Source of the DNA: Nitratireductor aquimarinus
GTDB lineage: Bacteria > Pseudomonadota > Alphaproteobacteria > Rhizobiales > Rhizobiaceae
Length of the DNA: 64,000 nucleotides
NCBI RefSeq assembly: GCF_046773475.1
Contig: NZ_CP177239.1
Coordinates: 3,720,001 to 3,784,000 of the forward strand
Reading direction: 5' to 3'
The position numbers and the translations under genes were made by a program. Position 1 is the first letter of the stretch; the number at the start of each line of letters is the position of its first letter. Below are positions 9,178-17,673 of the stretch, one piece after another. The notes beneath the pieces were generated by a model. It saw only the letters and a program-made list of their open reading frames with translations. It did not search any database and was not told the DNA's origin.

Positions 9178-9561
9178 ATGAGAACACGTAATATTCTGAC
9201 GCTTGGAGCGGTGGCGGCTGCACTGGCGGTGGCTGGTTGTCAGACCGATATGGGCAGCGGCGGCGGCCCGCGCATGGCGCGGCAGACCGGCGTCGAAGGG
9301 CAGTGGATGGGCACGGACGGTGTGGCCGTTTCGACCCTGCAGGGCGGACGCTTCAGCTCCCGCTCGATCCAGACCGGTGAAGTGCTGACCGAGGGGTCGT
9401 ACTCGCACCGTGGCGGGCAGACCATCGAGCTTTCCTTCTATTCGCTGAAGAGCCAGCAGCAGACGGCAGCCACATGCCTTCTGGCCTCAAGCGACCGGAT
9501 GAACTGCACGCTGGCCAACGGAACGAACTTCGTTCTCAACCGCGCCTCCGGCGTTTCCTGA
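9178..9561 (+). CDS. omp10: Omp10-like outer-membrane lipoprotein
   Basis: A 127-residue lipoprotein. The signal ends in the lipobox VAGC with the lipidated Cys at residue 21. The mature part (VEGQWMGTDGVAVSTLQGGRF, EGSYSH, MNCTLANGTNF) has the same order of blocks as Brucella Omp10 (IEGSW, GGIFETR, EGNY, LNCTSSAGSRF), from memory. Omp10 is a surface lipoprotein of unknown biochemical role. A strong AGGAGG Shine-Dalgarno precedes the ATG by 8 bases. The zinc protease gene follows 31 bases downstream. Family placement is by motif recall, without an alignment score. Confidence 0.7.
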   Translation: MRTRNILTLGAVAAALAVAGCQTDMGSGGGPRMARQTGVEGQWMGTDGVAVSTLQGGRFSSRSIQTGEVLTEGSYSHRGGQTIELSFYSLKSQQQTAATCLLASSDRMNCTLANGTNFVLNRASGVS

Positions 9562-9592
9562 ACCTTGAAGGGGCGGGGGCGAGCCGCGACAC

Positions 9593-10273
9593 ATGCTGTT
9601 TGCCGTCCTCGCCCTTCTTCTGCTTGCCGTGATCGTGTTGCCGCAATTCTGGGTGCGGCACACGCTGGCAAAGCACGGGGATGACCGACCGGACATTCCC
9701 GGAACCGGCGGGGAGCTTGCCCGCCATCTGCTCGACCGCTTCTCGCTGCCGGATGTTCCCGTCGAAACCAGTGATCGGGGCGACCATTACGACCCGCAGG
9801 CGCGGGCGGTCCGTCTTTCCGAAAATGTATATTCCGGGCGTTCGCTGACGGCGGTGGCCGTTGCCGCGCATGAGGTTTCGCACGCGGTTCAGCACGCAAA
9901 TGGCGAACGCTCCTTCAGGGCGTGGCAGGGGCTTGCGCGCTTTGCCATGGTGACGGACAAGGCGGCGGGCATCTTCTTCATCGCTGCGCCTTTTCTCGCC
10001 ATTCTGGCCCGCACGCCCATGGCGCTGGTGGCGCTTCTCGCGGTCGGGGTAGGGCTCCTTTCGGTGCGCGTTCTGGTGACGCTCGCCACGCTGCCGGTAG
10101 AGCTGGACGCCAGTTTCGGCAAGGCGCTGCCGGTTCTGGAGAAGGGGGCCTATGTCTCAGAGACGGATATGCCGGCCGTGCGCTCGGTGCTCAAGGCGGC
10201 GGCGCTGACCTATCTGGCGGCGGCACTCATTACCTTGGTCGATCTTGCCCGCTGGGTGCGATTGTTGCGATAA
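9593..10273 (+). CDS. YugP-type zinc metallopeptidase, membrane-bound
   Basis: A 226-residue membrane protein of the neutral zinc metallopeptidase family PF04298 (YugP). It has an N-terminal membrane helix (residues 3-22), the zinc motif HEVSH in AAHEVSHAVQHA near residue 92, and two further hydrophobic segments around 120-165, then a C-terminal helix. Substrates of this family are not known. Its close spacing to the Omp10-like lipoprotein gene suggests shared transcription. Confidence 0.85.
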   Translation: MLFAVLALLLLAVIVLPQFWVRHTLAKHGDDRPDIPGTGGELARHLLDRFSLPDVPVETSDRGDHYDPQARAVRLSENVYSGRSLTAVAVAAHEVSHAVQHANGERSFRAWQGLARFAMVTDKAAGIFFIAAPFLAILARTPMALVALLAVGVGLLSVRVLVTLATLPVELDASFGKALPVLEKGAYVSETDMPAVRSVLKAAALTYLAAALITLVDLARWVRLLR

Positions 10274-10301
10274 CATGGCCTGAACCCATGGGGGAGGAGC
10301 C

Positions 10302-11555
10302 ATGTCACCGCATTTCGATGCGCTGGAAATCCGCGATCCGGCGGAGCGCGAGCATGATTTGTTTTCACGCCTGCCGCGCTTTCTGAGCGACGCCGTTGGC
10401 AAAGCTGAAGGCCTTGCGGACTGGCTCTCCGGCCATGATCTCTCAAAAATCGTGGATCGGCAGGCTCTTGCCAGCCTGCCTGTGCTGCGCAAGCCGGAGC
10501 TTCTGGAACGACAGAAGCAGAACCCGCCGTTTGGCGGGTTTGTCGACCCGGATGCGCTTGAGGGCGCGCGGGTGTTCATGTCGCCGGGGCCGATCTGGGA
10601 GATTCAGGGAGCCGGGGCCGATCCCTGGCAGGCGGCCCGCGCCTTCTTTGCCGCCGGTGTGCGGCCGGGTGCGCGCGTGCACAACGCCTTTGCCTATCAC
10701 ATGACGCCGGGCGGCTTCGTGCTCGACACGGGCGCGCGGGCGCTGGGCTGTGCGGTGTTTCCCGCCGGCACCGGCAACACCGACATGCAGGTGGAGGCGG
10801 CAGAGGCGTTTCGGCCCGACGTCTATGCGGGAACACCCGACTTTCTGCAGATCATGCTGGAGCGCGCGGACAGGGATGGCAGGGACCTCTCATCCATCCG
10901 CATCGGCCTTGTTTCCGGTGGTGCGCTGTTTCCCTCCATGCGGGAAGCCTATCGCGCGCGCGGCATTTCGGTGCTGCAATGCTATGCGACGGCGGAGTTC
11001 GGGGTGATCGCATATGAAACCTCCGGGCAGGACGGTGCGCCGCTGCCGGGCATGGTTTTGAACGAGAATCTGATCGTGGAGATCGTGCGGCCGGGCACAG
11101 ACGATCCGGTGTCGGAAGGCGAGGTCGGGGAGGTGGTGGTCACATCGCTCAATCCTGCCTATCCGCTTGTGCGGCTGGGCACTGGCGATCTCTCGGCAAT
11201 CATGCCGGGGGAAAGCCCCTGCGGGCGCACAAACATGCGCATCCGGGGCTGGATGGGGCGCGCCGACCAGCGCACCAAGGTCAAGGGCATGTTCATCGAC
11301 CCGAAGCAGATCGCGGAGCTGATCCGCCGGCATGGCGCGGTTGAACGGGCGCGGCTGGTGGTGACGCGCGATGGCGCAAGCGATGCGATGGCCCTGCATG
11401 TGGAGGCGCATGCGGGCGCTGAGCCGGACGCAGCCGCCATTGAGGCGACGCTGCGCGAGGTGACCAAGGTTGGCGGACAGGTGCATCTGGCGGAGCCCGG
11501 AAGCCTGCCGCGCGACGGCAAGGTGATCGCCGACGAACGCGACTACTCAGACTAA
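10302..11555 (+). CDS. PaaK-like phenylacetate-CoA ligase family protein
   Basis: A 417-residue adenylate-forming enzyme of the phenylacetate-CoA ligase (PaaK) group, which activates aromatic acids as AMP esters and then as CoA thioesters. Family blocks seen: AFAYHMTPGGFVLDTGARALG, VYAGTPDFLQIMLERA, the A5-like motif CYATAEFGVIAYETS, and the C-terminal RGWMGRADQRTKVKGMF segment including the lysine-containing hinge. No other phenylacetate (paa) pathway gene is nearby, so the acid used is unknown. A GGAGGAG Shine-Dalgarno precedes the start. Confidence 0.82.
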   Translation: MSPHFDALEIRDPAEREHDLFSRLPRFLSDAVGKAEGLADWLSGHDLSKIVDRQALASLPVLRKPELLERQKQNPPFGGFVDPDALEGARVFMSPGPIWEIQGAGADPWQAARAFFAAGVRPGARVHNAFAYHMTPGGFVLDTGARALGCAVFPAGTGNTDMQVEAAEAFRPDVYAGTPDFLQIMLERADRDGRDLSSIRIGLVSGGALFPSMREAYRARGISVLQCYATAEFGVIAYETSGQDGAPLPGMVLNENLIVEIVRPGTDDPVSEGEVGEVVVTSLNPAYPLVRLGTGDLSAIMPGESPCGRTNMRIRGWMGRADQRTKVKGMFIDPKQIAELIRRHGAVERARLVVTRDGASDAMALHVEAHAGAEPDAAAIEATLREVTKVGGQVHLAEPGSLPRDGKVIADERDYSD

Positions 11556-11781
11556 AGCATAAGAGCGAAACCCATTGAGGGCTCCTCCTCTCGCTTGATT
11601 TCAGGGCACCCGTATCACAGGATACAGTTATAGCGGTGCTCGGATGGCGTGTGCCTTTCGTGCAATGCCCAAGAACAAGGTAGCACCCAAGAACTAGAAT
11701 GAGGCGGCCGGAAAAGGCCGCATTGGATGACCCGTCGCGTATGACGCGCATGACGGGGCGTGCACAGTGGAGGAGACACTC
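11556..11781 (+). other. Structured leader/promoter region of the TRAP operon
   Basis: This 226-base gap holds a direct repeat CCCAAGAAC (11668-11676 and 11686-11694), a hairpin GCGGCC-GGAAAA-GGCCGC (11704-11721), and a GGAGGAG ribosome-binding site just before dctP. I see no gene in it. Confidence 0.45.
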
Positions 11782-12777
11782 ATGCGATTTCTGATTGGCG
11801 CCGTGTCGGCGCTTGCCCTGACCGCTTTAGCCACGCAGGCCCAGGCCCAGTGTGACGATGGCGAAATGGTCATCAAGTTCAGCCATGTGGTTGCCGACAA
11901 GGGCCACCCCAAGGGCGATGCAGCGACGCTTCTTGCCGAGCGCGTGAATGAGGAGATGAACGGAACCGCCTGTATGGAAGTGTTCCCGAACTCGACGCTT
12001 TACGACGATGACAAGGTGATGGAAGCCCTGCTTCTGGGCGATGTGCAGCTCGCTGCCCCCTCGCTTGCGAAATTCGAGGCCTACACGCTGAAATACCGCC
12101 TGTTTGACCTTCCGTTCCTGTTCCCCACACTGGATGCGGTGAACAGCTTCATCGGCTCCGAGGAAGGGCACGGGCTTTTGAAGGTTATGGAAGACGAGGG
12201 CTATGAGGGTCTTGGCTTCTGGTCTTCGGGCCTCAAGCAGTTTTCGGCTGGCAAGCCGCTGATCGAGCCGCAGGACGCGGCGGGGCTGAAGTTCCGTGTG
12301 CAGACCTCCGACGTGGCCGTCGCCATGATCGAGGCCATGGGTGCATCGGCGCAGAAGCTCGCCTTCAAGGAAGTCTATGGCGCGTTGCAGACGGGCGTTG
12401 TGGACGGCCAGGAAAACAGCTGGTGCAACATCTACACCCAAAAATTCTTCGAGGTGCAGGACGGCATCTCCCAGACCAACCACCAGCTCCTTGCCTATCT
12501 TCTCGTGACCTCGACCGAATGGCTTGAGAGTCTCGATCCGGCGGTGCGCGATCAGTTCGTGGCCATCGTGGAAGAGGTGACCACGACGGCGAACAACAAT
12601 GTTGCCGAGCAGGAAGCGACCTGCCGCCAGAACATTCTGGATGCAGGCGGCACGATCCGCGAGCTCACGCCCGAGCAGCGCGCCGTATGGGTTGAGACCA
12701 TGAAGCCGGTATGGACGCAGTTCGAAGGCGACATCGGCGCGGAGCTGATCGAGTCTGCTGCTTCCAGCGGCTCCTGA
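11782..12777 (+). CDS. dctP: TRAP transporter substrate-binding protein DctP
   Basis: A 331-residue periplasmic solute-binding protein (DctP family) of a tripartite ATP-independent periplasmic transporter. Signal peptide residues 1-22 end in AQA. Family features are the opening IKFSHVVADKGHPKGDAA, the middle segment LKFRVQTSDVAVAMIEAMGA with the carboxylate-binding Arg, and GVVDGQENSWCNIYT. The ATG at 11782 with GGAGGAG upstream was chosen over a GTG at 11767. It is the first gene of the operon with dctQ and dctM. The ligand, probably an organic acid, cannot be named. Confidence 0.9.
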   Translation: MRFLIGAVSALALTALATQAQAQCDDGEMVIKFSHVVADKGHPKGDAATLLAERVNEEMNGTACMEVFPNSTLYDDDKVMEALLLGDVQLAAPSLAKFEAYTLKYRLFDLPFLFPTLDAVNSFIGSEEGHGLLKVMEDEGYEGLGFWSSGLKQFSAGKPLIEPQDAAGLKFRVQTSDVAVAMIEAMGASAQKLAFKEVYGALQTGVVDGQENSWCNIYTQKFFEVQDGISQTNHQLLAYLLVTSTEWLESLDPAVRDQFVAIVEEVTTTANNNVAEQEATCRQNILDAGGTIRELTPEQRAVWVETMKPVWTQFEGDIGAELIESAASSGS

Positions 12778-12793
12778 TCCCATAACCAATCCC

Positions 12794-12848
12794 GGCGCGG
12801 CGTTTCCCCTCGCCGCGCCTTGCAGGGCCGTCCGCTTTCAGCGGGCGG
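12794..12848 (+). other. Tandem hairpins between dctP and dctQ
   Basis: Two stems without a T-run lie in the dctP-dctQ gap: GGCGCGGCG (12794-12802) with CGCCGCGCC (12811-12819), then CCGTCCGC (12828-12835) with GCGGGCGG (12841-12848, one G-T pair). Such stems commonly stabilise the upstream message, which would fit the larger need for the binding protein than for the membrane parts. Confidence 0.6.
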
Positions 12849-12878
12849 TCTTGTGGCAGGTGTTTTCGGGAGGAAAAC

Positions 12879-13574
12879 ATGGCGCTCTTGTGGCCGGCGC
12901 TCGGACTCGTCGCCCTCGTGATTGTGCTGTTCGTTCTGGAACGGCGCTATCCCGATGCGGTGGGGCGGTTTGAGGAAAACATTCTCGCCATTCTTCTGGC
13001 AGCCATCACATTCGTTTCGTTCACGCAGGTGATCGCGCGTTACGGCTTCAACAGTGGCTGGGGCGGTGCGCTGGAATTCACGCGCATCCTGTTTGCCTGG
13101 ATGATCCTTTTCGGCATGAGCTATGGCGTGAAGAACGGCATCCATCTGGGGGTCGATGCCTTTATCCGCATGATGCCGTCGCGGCTTTTCAAGCTGGCGG
13201 CGATCTTCGGGGCGGTGTGTGTCTTCCTCTATGCCTTCATCCTGCTCTATGCGGGCTGGATGACGCTGGTCGGCGCGGATGTCTCCACCAACTGGCGGCA
13301 GACCGGGGCCATCGGCTACTGGAAATTCATGTTCGACCGGGGCACCGGCCTCGATGATCTGCGCTATCCCCTGTGGATGCAGGAGGCCTTTGGGCTGCAG
13401 GACCGTGTGCAGCGCTGGGTGGCCTATCTGATGCTGCCGGTCGGGCTTGCGCTGCTCGCTTTCCGCGCGTTGCAGGGCGTGGTGAGCATCGCCCGTGGCG
13501 AGCGCGATCTGATCATTGCCGGTCATGAGGCCGAGGATCTGGTCGCCGAAAACAAAGACGCGTTGAAGGAGTAG
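12879..13574 (+). CDS. dctQ: TRAP transporter small permease DctQ
   Basis: A 231-residue membrane subunit of the TRAP transporter, longer than the usual 160-190 residues. Hydrophobic segments lie near residues 3-20, 32-53, 68-85, 107-130 and 188-205. The core motif with RYGFNSGWGGALEFTRILFAWMILFG is typical of DctQ. An additional segment between the third and last core helices (about residues 135-185) carries charged residues and explains the added length. It is spaced 5 bases from dctM, indicating translational coupling. Confidence 0.87.
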   Translation: MALLWPALGLVALVIVLFVLERRYPDAVGRFEENILAILLAAITFVSFTQVIARYGFNSGWGGALEFTRILFAWMILFGMSYGVKNGIHLGVDAFIRMMPSRLFKLAAIFGAVCVFLYAFILLYAGWMTLVGADVSTNWRQTGAIGYWKFMFDRGTGLDDLRYPLWMQEAFGLQDRVQRWVAYLMLPVGLALLAFRALQGVVSIARGERDLIIAGHEAEDLVAENKDALKE

Positions 13575-13579
13575 CGGCG

Positions 13580-15199
13580 ATGGAACCAGCCATTCTGTTC
13601 ATCCTCGTCCTGTTCCTTCTGTTCATGGGCGTTCCCGTGGCGGTGGCGCTCGGCCTTTCGTCACTGATCATCATCGCGTTCTTTTCCAGCGATTCCATAT
13701 CGTCGGTGGCGCTGCAGCTATTCACCGCGTCGCAGAACTACACGCTGCTTGCCATTCCGTTCTTCATTCTGGCGTCCGCCTTCATGTCGACGGGCGGTGT
13801 GGCGCGGCGTATCATCCGCTTCGCCATCGCCTCGGTCGGTCATTTCCGTGGCGGTCTGGCCATGGCGTCGGTTCTGGCCTGCATGATGTTTGCGGCCCTT
13901 TCCGGCTCGTCGCCGGCAACGGTGGTGGCCATTGGCACCATCGCCATCGCGGGCATGCGGCAGGTCGGATACACCAAGGAGTTTGCGGCCGGCATCATCG
14001 CCAATGCGGGCACGCTCGGCATTCTCATTCCGCCGTCCATCGTGATGGTCGTCTATTCGGCGGCGACGGATGTTTCGGTTGGCCGCATGTTCCTGGCCGG
14101 TGTGGTGCCGGGGCTGGTGGCGGGCCTGATGCTGATGATCGCCATCTATGTGATGGCGCGGGTGCGCAACCTGCCGGCGGAAGACTGGAAGGGCTTTGGC
14201 GAGATCATCGCGGGCGGCAAGGAAGCCGGCTGGGGCCTGTTCCTGATCATCATCATTCTGGGCGGCATTTATGGCGGCGTTTTCACGCCGACCGAGGCGG
14301 CGGCCGTTGCCGCTGTCTATTCCTTCCTTGTGGCGGTCTTCGTCTACCGTGACATGGGGCCGATGAAGGGCGAGCAATGGGTGCGCGATGAGGATGGCGT
14401 CAATGCGCGCATCGGGTTCTCCGCGACCGTCTATGCGCTGGCCTTCTTCTTCGTCTGGATGATCCTGACCTTCTTCCTGACGGCGGACTGGGAGGGCGTC
14501 ACGCTTCAGGGGCGCACGCTGACGGGCGTCGTGCTGTCGCTGGTGGCGATGGTCGCCTATGCGCTGTGGCGCGGCAAGCAGGCCGGTTCCCGGGGCCTTG
14601 CGGGGCTTCTGGTGGCCAGCCTGCCGATCTGGCGGCGCAATCTGGGGCTGATGGGGCGCAATTTCCTGCGCGCCTTCTTCAACGAGGAAACGCGCAAGGT
14701 GACGGTGGACGCCGCGCGCACGACGGTGATGCTGATGTTCATCATCGTTAACGCGCTGCTGTTCGCCCATGTGCTGACCGCCGAGCGCATTCCGCAGGCG
14801 ATCACCGCCCTCATGGTCGATGCGGGCTTCACCTGGTTCACCTTCCTGATTGCCGTGAACCTGCTCCTGCTTCTGGGTGGCCAGTTCATGGAGCCGTCGG
14901 GGCTTCTTCTGATCGTTGCGCCGGTGGTGTTTCCCATTGCCATGGAGCTTGGGGTCGATCCGGTGCATCTCGGCATCATCATGGTGGTGAACATGGAGAT
15001 CGGCATGATCACGCCGCCGATCGGGCTCAATCTGTTCGTGACGAGCGGCATCACCGGCATGAGTCTGATCCAGGTGGTGCGGGCGGCAGCGCCCTTCGTG
15101 CTGGTGCTGTTCGTCTTCCTGATCCTCGTCACCTATGTACCGTTTATGTCAACATGGTTGCCCTATAGCCTTATGGGGCCTGAGATCGTGACGCGATAA
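13580..15199 (+). CDS. dctM: TRAP transporter large permease DctM, extended form
   Basis: A 539-residue transport subunit of the TRAP system. The family core is present: PVAVALGLSSLIII, SGSSPATVVAIGTIAIAGMRQVGY, ANAGTLGILIPPSIVMVVYS and the C-terminal MEIGMITPPIGLNLFV motif. Between residues about 255 and 370 there is an insertion with two extra hydrophobic helices and a charged loop, which makes the protein about 100 residues longer than the ordinary DctM. The extended DctQ partner is encoded directly upstream. A hairpin resembling a terminator follows at 15297-15330. Confidence 0.9.
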   Translation: MEPAILFILVLFLLFMGVPVAVALGLSSLIIIAFFSSDSISSVALQLFTASQNYTLLAIPFFILASAFMSTGGVARRIIRFAIASVGHFRGGLAMASVLACMMFAALSGSSPATVVAIGTIAIAGMRQVGYTKEFAAGIIANAGTLGILIPPSIVMVVYSAATDVSVGRMFLAGVVPGLVAGLMLMIAIYVMARVRNLPAEDWKGFGEIIAGGKEAGWGLFLIIIILGGIYGGVFTPTEAAAVAAVYSFLVAVFVYRDMGPMKGEQWVRDEDGVNARIGFSATVYALAFFFVWMILTFFLTADWEGVTLQGRTLTGVVLSLVAMVAYALWRGKQAGSRGLAGLLVASLPIWRRNLGLMGRNFLRAFFNEETRKVTVDAARTTVMLMFIIVNALLFAHVLTAERIPQAITALMVDAGFTWFTFLIAVNLLLLLGGQFMEPSGLLLIVAPVVFPIAMELGVDPVHLGIIMVVNMEIGMITPPIGLNLFVTSGITGMSLIQVVRAAAPFVLVLFVFLILVTYVPFMSTWLPYSLMGPEIVTR

Positions 15200-15296
15200 T
15201 CGGGATTTGAGGGGTTGCGTTAAGTAAACGTTAACGATTTCGCGCTTAGGATTCTGGATGTCGGATCGGCTTTCCTCCTCCCAAGCACGGTTCGAA

Positions 15297-15330
15297 GCGG
15301 GGCGGCCGACCAGTGGCCGCTCCGCCCGTT
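15297..15330 (+). terminator. Probable terminator of the TRAP operon
   Basis: An 11-bp stem with one G-U pair (15297-15307 with 15315-15325) is followed by CCGTTTTCC. It lies about 100 bases after dctM and before the GNAT gene. Confidence 0.6.
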
Positions 15331-15460
15331 TTCCACCCTGATATTTCCTCTTCCAAGGTGCTCTTGGTGTTTCTGGCGCAGCCTGCGTCTGGAGCTGGGT
15401 CTGTTCTGTGCAGGGCGGGCGTGCTTTTCAGGAGAAAAGGCGCTTTTGGAGGAAACCGAC

Positions 15461-16135
15461 ATGCAGACCGATCTCTCCGGCTGGACAGCAAGGCCGCGTC
15501 CCGGGCGCGCCGCTCTGGAGGGGCGCACCGTGCGGCTGGAGGCGCTTGATCCGGCGCGCCATGGCGACGGGCTCTACGCGGTTTCGACCGTCCCCGATGC
15601 TGGCGAACGGTTTCGCTGGCTGGGCGATTATCCGCCGCTGAGCCGTGAGGCGTTTCAGGAATGGCTGGAACAGGAGGCTGCCAGCGCCGATCCGTTTTTC
15701 CATGTGGTGATCGATCAGGAGACGGGCGCGGTTGGCGGGCGACAGGCGCTGATGCGCATCGATCCGGCCAATGGCGTGATCGAGGTGGGCAACATCTATT
15801 GGGGGCCGGGGATTTCACGAACGGTGCGGGCGACCGAAGCGCTCTATCTGGTGGCGCGCCATGTGTTTGAGGATCTGGGCTACCGGCGTTTCGAGTGGAA
15901 GTGCAACAATGCCAACGAACCCTCGCGGCGGGCGGCTGAGCGCTTTGGCTTCACCCATGAGGGGCTGTTTCGGCAGCATATGGTGGTCAAGGGTGAGAAC
16001 CGCGACACGGCGTGGTTTTCCATGCTCGACAGCGAGTGGCCGGCCCTAAAAAGTGCATTTGACGGATGGCTTGATCCGGCCAATTTCGATAAGGAAGGCC
16101 GACAGAGGAAGCGGCTGGAAGCGTTCCGGGACTGA
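15461..16135 (+). CDS. GNAT N-acetyltransferase, RimJ/RimL-like
   Basis: A 224-residue GCN5-related acetyltransferase of the RimJ/RimL-like group (Acetyltransf_3). It shows GRTVRLEALDPARH at the start, a central beta strand pair, and RRFEWKCNNANEPSRRAAERFGFTHEG, where the family's substrate-side motif lies. The ATG at 15461 was chosen because GGAGG is 8 bases upstream; an in-frame TTG at 15446 would overlap that site. The acceptor substrate is not predictable. Confidence 0.83.
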   Translation: MQTDLSGWTARPRPGRAALEGRTVRLEALDPARHGDGLYAVSTVPDAGERFRWLGDYPPLSREAFQEWLEQEAASADPFFHVVIDQETGAVGGRQALMRIDPANGVIEVGNIYWGPGISRTVRATEALYLVARHVFEDLGYRRFEWKCNNANEPSRRAAERFGFTHEGLFRQHMVVKGENRDTAWFSMLDSEWPALKSAFDGWLDPANFDKEGRQRKRLEAFRD

Positions 16136-16275
16136 TCCGGGGCGGATTGATTGCAGGCGCTTTTGTTGTGGCAACGTGCAGGCGGGCGGGAATGCCCGGG
16201 GCTGCATCAATGATTGCGATGGTCCTTTGTGCGTCGGAATGGACGCGGGACGATCTGGAAGACGGACGGGATCAC

Positions 16276-16479
16276 TTGTCGGAAAATCGCAAGGCGGCGA
16301 TCGCGGCCGCGCTCATCCTCATCGGTTTTGGCGTCGTGGCGTATCTGATGCCACGCATCATGCTGGCCATTGGCGAGTATTCGCCCTGGGCGGCGGGCAC
16401 TTTCGCGGCGCTGTTCGTACTCGCGTTTTTCGGCGTGTTCTGGCTTCGCGCGCGCGCCCAGAAGAAGAAGCGGGACTGA
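16276..16479 (+). CDS. Small two-helix membrane protein, unknown function
   Basis: A 67-residue protein from the TTG at 16276, beginning (M)SENRKAAIAAALIL. It has two hydrophobic helices (about residues 7-27 and 36-58) and a basic tail RARAQKKKRD, which suggests an inner-membrane hairpin with cytoplasmic ends. GGACGGG lies 5 bases before the TTG. The same frame is open upstream to 16147 (ATG at 16210 also possible), but that extension has no membrane or domain character. I do not recognise a function. Confidence 0.55.
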   Translation: MSENRKAAIAAALILIGFGVVAYLMPRIMLAIGEYSPWAAGTFAALFVLAFFGVFWLRARAQKKKRD

Positions 16480-16509
16480 CCCCGCTCCCTTTTCGTCAGA
16501 CGGGAAATC

Positions 16510-17670
16510 TCAGGCGGTGAGGCTCGCTGCCAGAAGCGTGAGCCCCAGGAGCATGACCATGGCTGCGCCGCCGATCTCGATCACATTGTGAACGCGATTG
16601 CTTGCGCGGTCGCTGCCCGACAGCGCGATTGCCCAGTTCTTGGCCGTGACCGCGAGTGTCGCGAGAATAGAAACGGTGATGGCCGTGCCGATGGACATGG
16701 CGATGACCGAGAGCATGCCGCCGAGCCACAGGCTGTTCAGGAATGCGAAGGTGAGCACGATGAGCGCGCCCGAGCAGGGGCGAATGCCGACTGCGGCAAT
16801 GGCCGTGCTCGCGGTCTTCCAGTCGAACCGCTCGCCTGAAAGCAGGGCGGGATCGGGTGCGTGCGAATGGCCGCAGGAGGGGCAGACTTCGCCCGGACCA
16901 TGAGCGTGCCCGTGGTCATGTTCATGATCATGCCCATGGTCATGCGTGTGCGCATGGTCGTGGCCACAGTCATGGCTGTGTCCGTCATGTCCGTGGTCAT
17001 GATCATGTGCGTGATCGTGATGATGCGCGTGGCCGCAGGTGGAATGATCGTGGTGGTCATGCGCGTGGTTGCCGGCACGGGCGGCAGACAGGCTGTGCAT
17101 GGCCTGCGGCGCGGGCTCTGGCGCCGGGCTTCTGCGCATCATGCCCGAGAGCTTGCGCCACAGGAGCCATGCGCCGAACACGGCGATGAGGCCGAAACTG
17201 ACGGTTTCCAGAAAGCGGGCGGCGTCTGTCATGGAGATGGAGGTGCCGCGCAGCGCGAGGAAGACGATGCTCATGAGGACAATGGCGGTGAGCCCCTGCA
17301 GGAGCGCGGAGGCGAAGGAGAGAACCACGCCGCGCCGAAGCGCCACTTCATTGGCCAGCATGTAGGACGAGATGACGGCTTTGCCGTGGCCGGGGCCGGC
17401 GGCGTGAAAGACGCCATAGGCAAATGACAGGCCGATCAGGATCCAGAGATTGCTGCCATCGTCCCGCATCGCTTTCAGCGCGCCGGTGAGCGTGCGGTAG
17501 AACGCCTGCTGCTGGGTGTTGATCCATTGCAGCGTGCCGGCGAAGGGGCCTGTCGGCGTGATTGCCGGCTCTGCCGCGCCGATGCCGAGCGAGCTTTGCG
17601 CGAGGGCCGCGCCCGTGGCCAGAACGGTCAGCGCGGCGGCTGCGATGACAACACGGCGGGATGGAAGCAT
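16510..17670 (-). CDS. NicO/RcnA-type nickel-cobalt exporter with His-rich loop
   Basis: A 386-residue membrane transporter of the NicO family (RcnA-like). It has an N-terminal signal-like helix ending near AALAQ, the family motif FHAAGPGHGKAVISSY in the first core helix, and about six further membrane helices, ending PCSGALIVLTFAFLNSLWLGG. A loop of about 75 residues in the middle consists largely of His, Asp and Gly and ends in CPSCGHSH, a likely metal-binding segment. The DUF1007 gene lies 3 bases upstream in the same operon, a pairing common in this family. Nickel, cobalt or another divalent metal is likely; the metal itself is inferred. Confidence 0.83.
   Translation of the reverse strand: MLPSRRVVIAAAALTVLATGAALAQSSLGIGAAEPAITPTGPFAGTLQWINTQQQAFYRTLTGALKAMRDDGSNLWILIGLSFAYGVFHAAGPGHGKAVISSYMLANEVALRRGVVLSFASALLQGLTAIVLMSIVFLALRGTSISMTDAARFLETVSFGLIAVFGAWLLWRKLSGMMRRSPAPEPAPQAMHSLSAARAGNHAHDHHDHSTCGHAHHHDHAHDHDHGHDGHSHDCGHDHAHTHDHGHDHEHDHGHAHGPGEVCPSCGHSHAPDPALLSGERFDWKTASTAIAAVGIRPCSGALIVLTFAFLNSLWLGGMLSVIAMSIGTAITVSILATLAVTAKNWAIALSGSDRASNRVHNVIEIGGAAMVMLLGLTLLAASLTA
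16855..17075 (-). repeat. His/Asp codon repeat inside the metal exporter gene
   Basis: Short reiterated His-Asp-His and Gly-His codons (CATGAC-like units on the minus strand) encode the metal-binding loop of the exporter. It is a low-complexity coding repeat, not a mobile element, and may vary in length between strains. Confidence 0.75.
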
Positions 17671-17673
17671 TGG

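Noticed and set aside
13718..14968. 416-residue minus-strand open frame
   Set aside because: Antisense to the dctM membrane protein; His/Arg-rich shadow of hydrophobic codons.
16855..17075. CRISPR-like appearance of short repeats
   Set aside because: The units are 6-12 bases, without spacers, and encode a His-rich loop in frame.
16861..17427. Plus-strand Met/Val-rich frame
   Set aside because: It is the complement of the His/Asp codon repeat in the metal exporter gene.
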